NCBI GenBank assembly: GCA_022113835.1
Contig: JAILWY010000007.1
Span: 1,679,001 to 1,743,000, forward strand
Length of the DNA: 64,000 nucleotides
Reading direction: 5' to 3'
Origin: Atopsyche davidsoni
Lineage: Eukaryota; Arthropoda; Insecta; Trichoptera; Hydrobiosidae
Shown: piece by piece, positions 59,986-64,000 of the stretch
Numbering within the stretch: the stretch's first letter is position 1
Layout of the letters: each line of letters begins with the position of its first letter
The notes under the pieces: model-generated
Databases searched by the model: none
Told to the model about the DNA's origin: nothing
What the model saw: the letters and a program-made list of their open reading frames with translations, nothing else
Made by a program: the position numbers and the translations under genes

Positions 59986-62491
59986 GTGGGGTGCGGTGAG
60001 GCTATGCAATGTACGCTTTTCTGTAAACAGGTCTCATGCTCTTCGAATATCGAAACTAAACATTATAAATGTACAGATTTCGGTAGATAAGTGGAGACCT
60101 AAATCATTGTTTTACTAATGATTATTACTTAAGAGCCGTGATACCATATTCGAGTTTTTTGACCATTTGCTTGTACATATTGCGAAAAATCGACTGCACC
60201 AATCAAAAAAAATTAAATGCAGAAAGTTAGATACATCCTTTCTTCTACTACGATTTTTTATTTTAGTTCTTATAATTTACTTTTAATGTGATAAATATGT
60301 GTTTTTCCGATTGAAGTTTCGGGATTGGAGTTTTGCGATGTTCTTGTTCCAAGAATCCTAAACATTTATGACTCTTTTTTTCAATTGTAATTAAAAGATT
60401 AGTTATAAACCCTCCTGTTGGGATTAGTTTAAAAATTGAAAAAAAAAAAATCTTTAACAAACTTTGGTTTTGAAAGTCGTCATTTTATCCAATTTTTCAA
60501 CATCTTCAAGATTTTATTCAACCCTGAAAATGGACGTTAATTAAATAGGCTCTTAAGAGATGGTTAGTGCATGGGAGTACAGGTGAGATGAGGGTTCCTA
60601 CCCAGGATGAAGGTGTGCAGAAAGTGGCTCTTGATGCAGGCCGGGGAGAAGCCGGTGTTGTCGGCCTCCAGGAACACCACGCAGACGATGTCGTTGCCGA
60701 TGTGCCTCTTCCTCTGCAGCTTCTGGGGGTCATGGCGCTCGTAGGGCAGCTGGGTGCTCACGTGGAACATGATCTCGATGGACCTCCAGCTCGTGTACAC
60801 GGAGTACAGGCCTGTCAGGTCGTGCACCGTGTCCAGCCCGCCCTTGTACTTGTCAAAACCTATGAAAAAAATAATTGTAGAAATATATTCATATGATCCA
60901 CGATCGATATGATCGAAGGCTTTCCACATGTGTAAACAATCAGACAATGAGTACGTTATTTATATTTAAAAAAAAAAAAAAAATTTGAGAAGGTGTATAT
61001 TATGAGCGATTTAATTCACCTTGAACTATGAGGCTGTTTATTTTTTTAGTGCAATTAAAAAAAAATAAGCCGCATGCTGAATTTCGAGCTGAGCATACAT
61101 AATTTATTACTTATATGATTAGGCACATTAGTTCATACAAAGAAGATGATTTAAAGAAACTCTCAGAAAAATATCATCGTGATTTGTGTGGGATTTGAAT
61201 CCACACCCCCTGGCTTACATGACCGGTGTACTAACGAATCACTTCCGTTTATCGAGAATTTTTAACAATCATACTCTACATATGAATCAATGTGCCCAGG
61301 CAAACCAATATTTAGTGATTTTCAAGTACTGGACTTTTTTGAACAATGTAACAAGTATAATCATATTAGTAATAATATAATAAATGCGTATTGGGTAATA
61401 AATACGCATCTGATTGACGTTTAAGCAAAAAATCGACATACATACATAATTTGTTTAAAAGTTTGCCTTTTGTGAAATACAAGGTGGTTTTTAATTTATT
61501 AGAAACTCTCAAACGAGCTTCTGTTTTTTCAATGTATAAGTTTGGAGTAATGTAAACGGTGGTTGGAAAAAAATGGTGCAACTCATTGCAAAGTCGGCGA
61601 TGCACCGGTGTTGGCGTGCAAGGAGCATTTCTAATTCCATTTCGGCCGGTAAATAAGTTTCCGCTTTAATAAGACTGAAAAAGCTACACCTGAAAATAAA
61701 CATGGAGGCTACTTCCGGCCTCGCCCCCCTCTCCGCCTTCGCTCCACCCCCGGCGGAGAAGGCCGCACTATTTGCTATTAATTAACTCTGAAATGCGGGT
61801 TACAACACTTTCTGACTGAGTCAATAATATTTAAATAATATAAAATATTTTTTTGTAGTATAATATGATACGTTATAATACAAACATAATATGAAGCATT
61901 ATTAATTAAACCGGTCAATTGTTGTAATGTTAATAATTTTTATCATATGTCGAATTTTTTGATTAACGTCAATCAGATGCGTATTTATTACCCATTACGG
62001 GTTTATTATATTATTACTGATATGATTAGGCACATTAGTTCATACATAGAAGATGATTTAAAGAAACTCTCAGAAAAATATCATCGTGATTTGTGTGGAA
62101 TTTGAACCCACATCCTCTGGTTTACATGACCGGTGTACTAACCCTTGTACTAACGAATCACTAAACTACTCATTATATTTAATGTGCCTAATCATATTAT
62201 TAATAATTATTATCATAATATTTTTTTTTTATTGTGATGTTTATCATAAATATTAAGTACTATGATTTTAAAGTAAATAGTACGAATTTTATGTAGTGGG
62301 TTTTGCTAAAAATATAAGTAAGGTAGAATCAAATGTTTGTGCCAACCTCTGAGTCTGACTTTGTCTCCCAGTACTTGCAGAAACTCCTCAAAAAGCGGTG
62401 AGTTTTCATTGTTGTCCAGGATCTCCTCTTCCGTGTACTGTCCTTCTTTCACGTAGATCACTCCCACCTTCAGCTCCGACTTGATGAAAAC
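22682..62491 (-). CDS. gprs: RapGAP-BTB-BACK protein, gprs/serine-enriched-protein type (gene span, 3' part)
   Basis: Nine exons on the minus strand (62347-62491, 60602-60859, 57873-58002, 57448-57611, 50420-50651, 25041-25354, 24215-24336, 23514-23696, 22682-23197) join through consensus GT-AG introns. Junction phases are 1,1,2,1,2,1,0,0, giving 687 residues and a stop. Numbering from the first visible codon: RapGAP domain about 5-215 with RKRHIGNDIV (Asn104 is the catalytic Asn thumb); linker 233-280; BTB 281-320 and 456-516, interrupted by a Ser-rich insert 321-455; BACK 517-640; short tail ending SFDYGM. RapGAP domains stimulate GTP hydrolysis on Rap-type GTPases; BTB-BACK modules usually dimerise and may bind Cullin-3. 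The BTB-BACK half matches what I know of insect serine-enriched protein. N-terminal exons lie beyond 64000. One-gene status is inferred from matched phases and strand, not from a transcript. Confidence 0.9.
23198..23513 (-). other. gprs: Intron between BTB and BACK exons
   Basis: 316 bp GT-AG intron, AT-rich, with no repeat or other feature that I can see. Confidence 0.85.
23514..23696 (-). CDS. gprs: RapGAP-BTB gene, second half of BTB
   Basis: 183 bases, phase 0 at both ends (acceptor gtgatttcag; donor GATGTA|gtacgt). It encodes IIEFDPDTFRVLLDYLHTG, CASIPGLICAAEHYDLPELL and QACFHHAKQFLRIDV, the C-terminal strand/helix half of a BTB domain (F..LL.Y.HTG, L..AA..Y.L..L...C). This is the segment I most strongly associate with insect serine-enriched protein. 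Confidence 0.95.
23782..24052 (+). mobile_element. Non-autonomous Helitron-type element
   Basis: Starts with TC after an A (TCTACTATAATAATAG) and ends CTAG before a T. A perfect 6-bp-stem hairpin (CGTCAT-TTT-ATGACG, about 24024-24038) lies about 10 bp inside the 3' end. These are the structural marks of Helitrons: no inverted repeats, insertion between A and T, a subterminal hairpin and CTRR. A second copy ends at 31732. The element lies wholly within the intron 23697-24214. It is 271 bp with no coding capacity and contains a short TGTATGTT-like tandem run. Confidence 0.75.
24215..24336 (-). CDS. gprs: RapGAP-BTB gene, small insert exon
   Basis: 122 bases between acceptor ttgatttcag and donor ACGGAG|gtgaga. 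It enters with 2 bases of a split Asn codon and leaves in phase 0. It encodes a low-complexity start (KDGTGAKGSGERAGQ) and a better-conserved-looking end (VPRLSVCADAQKVDRAKLAQ). Skipping it would break the frame between its neighbours, so it should be constitutive unless alternative sites are used. Confidence 0.85.
24337..25040 (-). other. gprs: Intron between the two insert exons
   Basis: 704 bp GT-AG intron. Its upper third (24779-25020) is a non-LTR retrotransposon relic abutting the donor; the rest is AT-rich with nothing recognised. Confidence 0.85.
24779..25020 (+). mobile_element. Non-LTR retrotransposon relic (RT C-terminal tail)
   Basis: Across shifted plus-strand frames this reads VKKRKVSYFGYIFRNSKYG, ILQLIVQ and RQWLEIGSAAGLVRLAQDRD, the familiar C-terminal tail after the reverse-transcriptase domain of insect LINEs (LGHILRN.KY..LQLI..GKI.GKR..GRR). 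It has frameshifts and is dead. It ends at CCTCCTATGAGGAGAG, just above the donor of the exon ending at 25041. Confidence 0.8.
25041..25354 (-). CDS. gprs: RapGAP-BTB gene, BTB helix plus Ser/Pro-rich insert
   Basis: 314 bases; the acceptor tgtttccag precedes 25354 and the donor CTCCA|gtgagt starts at 25040. It begins VFQEMLYGIQ, the BTB dimer-helix region, then runs into a Ser/Pro/Arg-rich insert (ARPAPSLLSPQNSRTKTS, KSVPSSPMVKRAFSRLGT, GWGRSIRKQHAHLS). Several S-P and R-x-x-S sites could be phosphorylated; that is inference. GC content is far above the flanks. A LINE relic lies within about 20 bp of the donor. Confidence 0.93.
26640..26790 (-). mobile_element. Non-LTR retrotransposon relic, inverted
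   Basis: On the minus strand it reads TLIKKRKVYFAHIFRNNKYS then ILQLIV and a stop, matching the relic at 24779-25020. It is a short, 5'-truncated and broken copy. Confidence 0.65.
26840..27055 (+). repeat. LINE-tailed non-autonomous repeat, good copy
   Basis: Contains AAACGCCAGAGCTTTGTAAG, GGATTATATAATAATGCTAT, GGGCAGCAGCAATACACAAG, AGGACCCACTACACA and the 3' tail GTTCAGTGAAATGGTCGTCAG, CCTCCTCTGAGGAGAGGCAC, followed by a GAAGAAGAA run. The last ~45 bp match the end of the LINE relics in this window, which suggests it moved using LINE machinery. Confidence 0.8.
27419..27615. repeat. Near-perfect palindrome with hammerhead-like core
   Basis: The arms 27419-27512 and 27522-27615 are about 94 bp each, with a 9-bp spacer and only a few mismatches (the clearest in GTGAGTTCATTAG versus GTGAGTATATTAG). 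The right arm holds a small hammerhead layout (27516-27559). The DNA just right of the palindrome (to about 27662) matches, inverted, 35213-35249, so both belong to one family. Confidence 0.9.
27516..27559 (+). ncRNA. Small hammerhead ribozyme-like motif
   Basis: In order: TGCAT (stem I, 27516-27520), CTGATGA (27521-27527), one extra T, GACCC loop GGTATA GGGTC (stem II, 27529-27544), GAAAC (27545-27549), TA, GTT (27552-27554), ATGCA (stem I, 27555-27559). This is the type-I hammerhead plan with a two-pair stem III. Departures are the extra T before stem II and GUU rather than GUC at the cleavage triplet. Activity is not shown. Confidence 0.55.
28449..29626 (+). mobile_element. Inactive full-length mariner element
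   Basis: TIRs of about 23 bp (CGAGGGCGGTCCGATAAG inward from both ends) are flanked by TA at 28447-28448 and 29627-29628. The 1178-bp body encodes a mariner transposase. The DD34D residues are present in FVTVDETWIHWY, FHHDNASAHTS and YSPDLAPCDFF, and VFWDSQGVIYIDYLEKGKTV is also seen. It is broken by in-frame stops at 28707 (TGA) and about 28733 (TAG), by small deletions (around the linker and after HTS), and by a frameshift in a T-run near 29385. It lies in the 25-kb intron, antisense to the host gene. Confidence 0.95.
28470..29490 (+). pseudogene. Mariner transposase pseudogene
   Basis: The reading frame 28470-28706 and the frame from 28743 are the same frame, interrupted by TGA and TAG. 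N-terminal HTH-like helices (IVREIYYRVVHS, SVATIKNW) and the second HTH (LVREIAETVGISKDRVGYI-like; here KVREIAETVGISKDRV) are followed by the catalytic core to APCDFF. After the T-run slip, the last part reads KKSLAGQKFKLNEEAIAATK and YFPDLEKTHF. All three catalytic Asp codons survive. Confidence 0.9.
29818..30180 (+). mobile_element. Non-LTR retrotransposon relic with RT C-terminus
   Basis: Plus-strand frames give LLYAVE, TVAMRRIEAAEMWLYRRIL and KIAWFDRV, the post-RT block LLYG.E.WTLK...MRRIEAFEMWCYRRML.I.W.DRV. After a deletion come ILQLIVQEKIEGKRVIGKRK and the LINE 3' tail with a GAAGAAG run. Frameshifted and 5'-truncated. Confidence 0.85.
30218..30252 (-). repeat. GACCGAAACGTC motif (decayed hammerhead-like)
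   Basis: On the minus strand GATGA, a spacer and GACCGAAACGTCGGAAG occur in the same order as in the better motifs here (GATGA ... GAAAC GTC). The stem II region pairs poorly. Probably a decayed end of a mobile element. Confidence 0.4.
30340..30854. mobile_element. hAT-type MITE with intact 8-bp target duplication
   Basis: The 515-bp element starts CAGAGGTTCCCAAAGTGG and ends TTTGGGAAACTATG. It is flanked on both sides by ATGTAGAG (30332-30339 and 30855-30862). The ends and the 8-bp duplication are hAT hallmarks. GGGGTCGA is repeated near both ends. No transposase is encoded. Confidence 0.9.
31150..31732 (+). mobile_element. Helitron-type element, second copy (5' end uncertain)
   Basis: It shares GATACAACGCTGATTTTTTGC, TATGTGCCGAATTTCAAGAC and GCATCGTTCATC with the copy at 23782-24052. 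The same hairpin (31704-31718) precedes a terminal CTAG before T. It is longer because it retains about 330 bp of interior that the other copy lacks; the TC start is not preserved. Confidence 0.65.
35285..35396. repeat. Hairpin repeat enclosing a hammerhead-like core
   Basis: Imperfect inverted arms of about 38 bp (TTCACTTTGAGTTTAT... and its complement) surround a central motif. The left flank (35213-35249) matches the flank of the 27419-27615 palindrome. Same family, with a single copy of the motif. Confidence 0.8.
35328..35372 (+). ncRNA. Small type-I hammerhead ribozyme-like motif (best copy)
   Basis: In order: TGCAT (35328-35332), CTGATGA (35333-35339), extra T (35340), GACCAA loop GTCTG TTGGTC (35341-35357), GAAAC (35358-35362), loop TA, GTC (35365-35367), ATGCA (35368-35372). 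Stem I is 5 bp, stem II 6 bp and stem III 2 bp, with the canonical GUC cleavage triplet. Every universally conserved core base is present; the extra T between A9 and stem II is the only departure. Small hammerheads of this kind are known from Penelope-like retroelements. Self-cleavage is inferred only. Confidence 0.65.
36000..36320 (-). repeat. LINE-tailed non-autonomous repeat, inverted copy
   Basis: The complement carries the family landmarks: GGATCGGTAATGGAGTAGTG, GATGTGCTCTGGAAGTACC, AAACGCCAGAGCTTTGTAAG, GGGCAGCAGCTATACGCAG, AGGACCCACAACACAATTC and a degraded GTGAGATTGTCGCCAAC tail. Confidence 0.8.
38327..38490. repeat. Snap-back SINE palindrome
   Basis: The arms 38327-38402 and 38415-38490 are inverted copies of the SINE 3' body (landmarks TAATTAGGCACATTAG, AGAAGATGATTTTTTAAAGA, TTCTGAGAATTT). 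They are joined through a 12-base TCACGATGATAT-type loop. The tRNA-like head is absent. Confidence 0.85.
38935..39115 (+). repeat. Second tRNA-like SINE family (partial, tandem heads)
   Basis: Two tRNA-like heads lie about 75 bp apart: GTGGTCCAGTGATTGTAAC near 38940 and GTGGTTTAGTGATTATCGC near 39023. Each is followed by GATCATGG and, in the second, a degraded B-box (GAATTCGGGTG). No intact tRNA fold is visible. Confidence 0.4.
39355..39460 (+). mobile_element. LINE 3'-tail fragment
   Basis: Carries GTTGACCCAGGATAGAGATA, CCAGTGAGATGATCACTAAC and CCTCCTCTGAGGAAAG with a GAAGAAGCAGCAGAAG end. It matches the 3' ends of the LINE relics at 24779-25020 and 29818-30180. Confidence 0.7.
41283..41350 (+). 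repeat. SINE fragment with pol III B-box
   Basis: GCCATGTAAGCTTGGGAATG, then GTGGGTTCAAATCCCACAC (B-box in a perfect 5-bp T-stem) and AAATCACGATGATATTTTTA. This is the tRNA-like 3' half of the main SINE family in this window. Confidence 0.7.
42345..42480 (+). repeat. LINE-tailed non-autonomous repeat, 3' part
   Basis: GGACCCACTACACTATTTTC, CATTAGAAAACCACGATCAC, GAGTATATGCTCAGTGAAAT and GTCGCCAACCTCCTCTGAGG in family order; the 5' part is missing. Confidence 0.8.
43902..44455 (+). mobile_element. Possible decayed piggyBac-like element
   Basis: Begins TTAA-AGGCGGGTACTAGTACCCG, with a perfect 16-bp palindrome CGGGTACTAGTACCCG. An open frame at 44031-44264 reads RSDNEEVEWSENDN, GQFLGQSGVVVM and VQLLIGNDLFDYMQIKE, which resembles the acidic N-terminus and F.G.PGV....LF...L.D.I region of piggyBac-type transposases. 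A GTTACCCGCCT end follows near 44276. The stretch AATCAAAGAGTGTATAGACT through TCAATTTGG occurs twice (44218-44274 and 44384-44443). No catalytic domain is present. Confidence 0.4.
47728..47760 (+). repeat. GATGATGGCCCC..GGGGACCGAAACGTC motif
   Basis: GATGA, extra T, GGCCCC, loop ACCAC, GGGGACC and GAAACGTC share the layout of the hammerhead-like copies, but C3 and U4 of the core are changed. Stem III would be a loopless ACGU self-complement. It probably marks the end of another element family. Confidence 0.45.
48600..49310. repeat. SINE cluster in long inverted arrangement
   Basis: A minus-strand copy (48600-48760: GGTTCGAATCC B-box in TAGGATTCGAACCTAC form) and its flank (to about 48845) are inverted relative to 49065-49310. 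A third partial copy (48975-49080, plus) lies between. Shared landmarks are CATGTAAGCTTGGGGATGTA, CACGATGATATTTTTCTGAG and GATTGAACGTCAATCAAGTG. The region can fold back over about 200 bp. Confidence 0.75.
50420..50651 (-). CDS. gprs: RapGAP-BTB gene, linker and first half of BTB
   Basis: 232 bases between acceptor ggtcctcag and donor AGTCG|gtgagt. The linker (SWRPIGHMRPSSPLLDSV, DQFEDYDQLAKDFTRVF) leads into the BTB start ALFDVVFLVGQSKQKVKF and VRAILGVRSR. The usual BTB pattern is D(V/I)xFxV...F.AHRAILAARS; here the His of AHRA is Val. This exon physically links the two domain halves because it begins with the codon remainder left by the RapGAP exon. Confidence 0.93.
54028..54224. repeat. 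197-bp near-perfect palindrome (Penelope-linked)
   Basis: The arms 54028-54124 and 54128-54224 are 97 bp each with a 3-bp spacer (CGA); I see about one mismatch. Each arm contains GATAATGCCAACG, AAGGTTGGCGAAACCGGTC and TATTCAAAAATATT. The sequence just left (53980-54027, including GAGAGTACTTGGTGGAATTC) recurs at 55360-55408 at the start of the Penelope-like remnant, and one arm's end recurs at 55850-55915. Near identity of the arms suggests recent formation or gene conversion. Confidence 0.92.
54131..54187 (+). ncRNA. Hammerhead-like motif with U3-A8 change
   Basis: TTGATAA, extra T, GCCAAC loop GTGAAAG GTTGGC, GAAAC, CG, GTC then ACTAAT. Stem II (6 bp), GAAAC, the two-pair stem III and GUC are present. 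Core positions 3 and 8 read U and A instead of C and G, which keeps the known 3-8 pairing. Stem I is only about 2 bp. The opposite arm carries the same motif on the minus strand. Likely a diverged relative; activity doubtful. Confidence 0.4.
54468..54653. mobile_element. Short hAT-type MITE with 8-bp target duplication
   Basis: 186 bp with ends CATGGGTGGCCAACC and GGTTGGCCACCTATG, flanked by ATGTAAGG at 54460-54467 and 54654-54661. TIRs of 15 bp with one mismatch. Non-coding. Confidence 0.88.
54990..55322 (+). repeat. LINE-tailed non-autonomous repeat, long copy
   Basis: TAATGGAGTAGTGGACTTGC, GATCTAAACGCCAGAGCTTT, CTATTGGGCAGCAGCAATAC, AAAAGGACCCACTACACC and GTCGCCAACCTCCTCTGAGG, ending GAGAGGCACATGATTAAGAAGAAG. 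Intact 3' tail. Confidence 0.85.
55360..55918 (+). mobile_element. Penelope-like element remnant (C-terminus and terminal repeat)
   Basis: The frame starting near 55412 reads HHDFNQNSNLKILHINNKG, KLDRQEILEINR, a TAA stop, then HLLNDQVIFNKSPLLFPIA. The order ILH..NKG..L...E.LEI......LLNDQ..F..SPLL is the C-terminal end of the Penelope endonuclease region. About 350 bp of 3' sequence follows, ending in a terminal-repeat piece (55850-55915) shared with the 197-bp palindrome. 5'-truncated and dead. Confidence 0.7.
55926..56088. repeat. Snap-back SINE palindrome
   Basis: 75-bp arms (55926-56000 and 56014-56088) with a 13-bp loop and about one mismatch. They are built from the SINE 3' body (ATGATTAGGCACATTAGTTC, AGAAACTCTCAGAAAAATAT, CATCGTGATT). 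The loop keeps a scrap of the tRNA-like arm (TCCCACACA). The flank to about 56140 (ATGGGTAATAAATACGCATC) is shared with other copies. Confidence 0.9.
57448..57611 (-). CDS. gprs: RapGAP-BTB gene, end of RapGAP domain
   Basis: 164 bases; it completes the split Arg codon and gives EWLLTKIVNGERASYSAPKF followed by a helix (QERTRSQMLEDIVANLANH), matching the last RapGAP helices (EFLLTKLINAE.A...A.KFA....RT). It ends QIPKPYRRG with the donor GAG|gttaga, phase 1, and the Gly codon is finished by the exon at 50651. Confidence 0.93.
57612..57872 (-). other. gprs: Short intron within the RapGAP domain
   Basis: 261-bp GT-AG intron, AT-rich, no repeats. Confidence 0.9.
57873..58002 (-). CDS. gprs: RapGAP-BTB gene, third visible exon
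   Basis: 130 bases; the acceptor tattgcag precedes 58002 and the donor is TTTAG|gtgagtgc. It encodes YEVSVVTRDEVGAYKP and FDKGAMFR, matching the RapGAP segment that follows the catalytic helix (YKVSV..RD.V...GP in Rap1GAP). The first residues (VRVSARIKRRPTR) are basic. The exon leaves in phase 2. Confidence 0.92.
58590..58935 (+). repeat. LINE-tailed non-autonomous repeat, long copy
   Basis: CATGTGTAAAGGATCGGTAA, TGGAGTAGTGAACATGG, AAACGCCAGAACTTTGTAGA, GCTATTAGGCAGCAGCAATA, GGACCCACTACACTATTTTC, GAGTATATGCTCAGTG and a diverged GTCGCCAGCTTTCTTTAAGG tail. Confidence 0.82.
59560..59892 (+). pseudogene. Mariner transposase 3' fragment (second lineage)
   Basis: Reads VNNAQPHVVKPVKTYLENSG, EVLPHPPFSPDLAPSDYHLF and RSIQNAFSGIRFTSDQGIKN, then after a frameshift near 59768 IDSFLASKGEQFFWDGIHNL and LPKRWEKVVDN. 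The second catalytic Asp (DNAxPH) is Asn here; the third (SDYHLF) is kept. It differs in sequence from the mariner at 28449-29626. Truncated at the 5' side. Confidence 0.85.
59911..59982. repeat. (AT)n microsatellite
   Basis: An uninterrupted AT dinucleotide run of 72 bp directly after the mariner fragment. Likely length-variable. Confidence 0.97.
60129..60556. mobile_element. TTAA-flanked solo arm related to 7495-9413
   Basis: Starts TTAA-GAGCC and ends GGCTC-TTAA. Its body matches one arm of the 7495-9413 element (GCGAAAAATCGACTGC, AGAAAGTTAGATACATCC, AAGTCGTCATTTTATCC, GAAAATGGACGTTAATTAAA). It ends 45 bp from the donor of the exon at 60602-60859. Confidence 0.75.
60602..60859 (-). CDS. 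gprs: RapGAP-BTB gene, catalytic-core exon
   Basis: 258 bases, entering with 2 bases of a split Gly codon and leaving in phase 1 (CTGG|gtagga). It encodes YKGGLDTVHDLTG, EIMFHVSTQLPY and QRKRHIGNDIVCVVF, the RapGAP core. The AAC codon for the catalytic Asn thumb is at 60693-60695 and the preceding RHIG is intact, so GAP activity is expected. A TTAA-flanked repeat ends only 45 bp below the donor. Confidence 0.95.
61112..61425 (-). repeat. tRNA-derived SINE copy
   Basis: On the minus strand: a tRNA-like head (CCGGTCATGTAAGCCAGGGG), B-box in GTGTGGATTCAAATCCCACA, then CACGATGATATTTTTCTGAG, AAATCATCTTCTTTGTATG and GTGCCTAATCATAT. ATTGGGTAATAAATACGCAT near 61395 is a flank shared with other copies. 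Confidence 0.8.
61965..62215 (-). repeat. tRNA-derived SINE copy
   Basis: Same family as 61112-61425. On the minus strand the order is a head with ACCGGTCATGTAAACCAGAG, B-box (GGGTTCAAATTCC), AATCACGATGATATTTTTCT, TTAAATCATCTTCTATGTAT and CTAATGTGCCTAATCATATC, then the shared flank ATGGGTAATAAATACGCATC and a TGACGTTAATC remnant. Confidence 0.8.
62347..62491 (-). CDS. gprs: RapGAP-BTB gene, first visible exon (start of RapGAP domain)
   Basis: The acceptor ...cttgtctgcag precedes 62491 and the donor GAG|gttggc starts at 62346; the exon is 145 bases and ends in phase 1. It encodes FKVGV-like and EEEI-like RapGAP opening motifs (ELKVGVIYVKEGQ, FEEFLQVLGDKVRLR). In SIPA1/Rap1GAP proteins this block opens the catalytic domain. 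Earlier exons lie to the right of the window. Confidence 0.92.
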
Positions 62492-64000
62492 CTGCAGACA
62501 AGAGAAACAGATTCAGCGTTTTGAATGAAAAAAAGCCTCACGTTTAGATAGCCAACCTTTTTTTGTGTTAATTTACCAGCGATTTAAATTCAAAACAAAC
62601 AATCCAATTTGAAAAATAAATACAAAATCTTAAAACCGTTTTGATACAAGGTAGTATATATTTACTTCGGAACAAAAAAAAATCCAAGCCAAGGCAATCA
62701 AGGCAAGAATGATATAACATTTTCCACTTTAGACAATGTAAATACTGCCTTAATGTTTTCACATTTGTATTTTGGTCGTAACCTTTCAAGTATTTAAATT
62801 TGTGTATGAGCGCAATCGACAGCTGATAGATGACGATATAAATATAAGGCGTTGCATGTAAACACTTGTTGTTGATCTTGAGCTTCACATTGGACTTTTA
62901 GCCAAGAAGAAGCTACGGCTACAATTGTATAGGAACGCAATTCCTAAGTGTTTTTGTGATGAATAGTGTAGGCATATCTGAAATACAAGCCGCCATCTCA
63001 GCGATAAGATCGCCGGGCTGAGTTGTGAGACTGACTGAGTTATGGTGGTCATTATATTTTACGGGCAAACAAAATACTGTGGCGCTCCTCCCTGCAAAAT
63101 GACACCGATACTTGTGACGAGCATAAATCAGAGAGATTGTACTGAAGGGCTTTTATGCGTACTAAACAATTTCGAGACGACGTATATATACTTCGTCATT
63201 ATAATGAATAAGGTAGTTAATATCCTGTGCCAAACAGTGTAGCATCGTAGCAAAGAAAAATCTAGACCTGGGGCAAAAACTGACGACAGAGAGCCTTTTC
63301 GACTGTACACTGACAACTTACCAATATCTTTTCGGCAGTCGACTTGTCTGTATTTAAAATTAATGCACAGTATGATAATAAATAAGTTTTTAGAAATGTC
63401 CTCTTCTGCTATCTAAAATCTCATAAGTAAAACTAAAAATATCGTATCATCAATGACATTAAAGTTATCGTATTATCTACAAATGTGACCACGATGGGTC
63501 ATTTTTATTGTTTAACGTTTCAACGTTTCGGTCTTGGTACAGGGGGCATCTTCCGGGATCCCTGAAGATAGCCCGAGTGCCAAGACCAAAACGTCAGAGC
63601 AGCATAAAAACGCGACACACGAGAGCCAACTTATCAAATATCGTAATGACTTCTTCATAAATATCGCAATATTTCAAATTTGTAACATTTCATAATGTAC
63701 ATGGACTTTTTGAAAATTTCCGCTGAAAATTCTGTTTTATCGAAAAAGAAAACAAAATTGAAACGTAATTTTAAGTCTGCGAATTTATTTCTATAAAAAA
63801 TAAACACACAAAGAATTTCTCTCTCGGGGTATATTTTTTTAAAAAGAATATTCCAGATAAATGGGCGCGTCAAAAACTGACGTACGAAAAAAGGTATTTT
63901 AAAGCGGAAACACAAATCAATAGTGAGGAAGAAAAAAAAAAAAAAACAAATATCTGACGAGTAATGACGCGTAAATATGCCAAAAAGTATCGCGTCATTA
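62492..64000 (-). other. gprs: Intron upstream of the first visible exon (runs off the window)
   Basis: The sequence above the acceptor at 62492 is AT-rich, with no further RapGAP coding sequence on the minus strand. A decayed inverted GACCGAAACGTC repeat lies at 63523-63594; otherwise I see nothing. The start of the protein must lie beyond 64000. Confidence 0.75.
63523..63594. repeat. Decayed palindrome with CTGAAGA / GAAACGT motif
   Basis: The imperfect arms 63523-63557 and 63561-63594 contain ACGTTTCGGTCTTGGTAC and its complement. The plus arm reads CTGAAGA...CCAAAACGTC (G12 of the core lost); the minus arm reads GGAAGA...CCGAAACGT. It is related in layout to the other hammerhead-like palindromes. 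Confidence 0.55.

Larger units (their letters stand above)
58003..60601 (-). other. gprs: Intron within the RapGAP domain
   Basis: 2,599-bp GT-AG intron holding a LINE-tailed repeat, a mariner 3' fragment, an (AT)n run and a TTAA-flanked solo arm next to the donor. Confidence 0.9.
60860..62346 (-). other. gprs: Intron within the RapGAP domain (first visible complete intron)
   Basis: 1,487-bp GT-AG intron containing two SINE copies and a short GC-rich patch at about 61700-61760 with no coding sense. Confidence 0.9.

Noticed and set aside
22682..62491. Treating the RapGAP and BTB-BACK parts as two separate genes
   Set aside because: The codon at the boundary is split across the exons at 57448 and 50651, all phases fit, strand and order agree, and neither exon carries a start or stop at the boundary.

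Overview
The window is a piece of an animal nuclear genome, almost certainly an insect. It is AT-rich, has large GT-AG introns and many interspersed mobile elements, and carries two recognisable conserved genes, both on the minus strand. The exact order is not clear from the sequence. The long introns and dense old repeats would fit a hemimetabolous insect, but that is a guess.

Layout. At 14542-14664 (-) lies the first coding exon of alpha-actinin (Actn), with a GC/CpG-rich promoter and 5' leader just above it (about 14665-14960). The rest of the window below it (1-14541) is Actn intron 1, which runs off the left edge. It contains a strong CpG island with a perfect CArg-type (SRF) box, a 1.9-kb element with long inverted arms, and older repeats. 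From about 15 to 22.6 kb is an AT-rich intergenic and 3'-flank stretch with few repeats. From 22682 to 62491 (-) lies the 3' part of one large gene, nine exons spread over 40 kb. I joined the exons by hand and every splice phase agrees. The product is a RapGAP catalytic domain followed by a BTB domain split by a Ser-rich insert, and then a BACK domain. The BTB-BACK half is the insect serine-enriched protein (gprs) type. Its 5' exons lie beyond the right edge.

The introns of the second gene hold most of the mobile DNA: a dead mariner with all three catalytic Asp codons, a mariner 3' fragment, two hAT-type MITEs with 8-bp target duplications, Helitron-type elements, remnants of a non-LTR retrotransposon and a non-autonomous family sharing its 3' tail, a tRNA-derived SINE family often in snap-back (palindromic) form, TTAA-flanked elements, and a Penelope-like element remnant.

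The most interesting non-coding signal is a set of near-perfect palindromes and single copies carrying a small hammerhead-ribozyme layout (CTGATGA, extra T, stem II, GAAAC, 2-nt loop, GTC/GTT). The best copy is at 35328-35372. One related family sits beside a recognisable C-terminal piece of a Penelope-like protein.

Apart from these two genes I found no other host gene I could defend. Most other open frames are short, AT-rich and unlike proteins.
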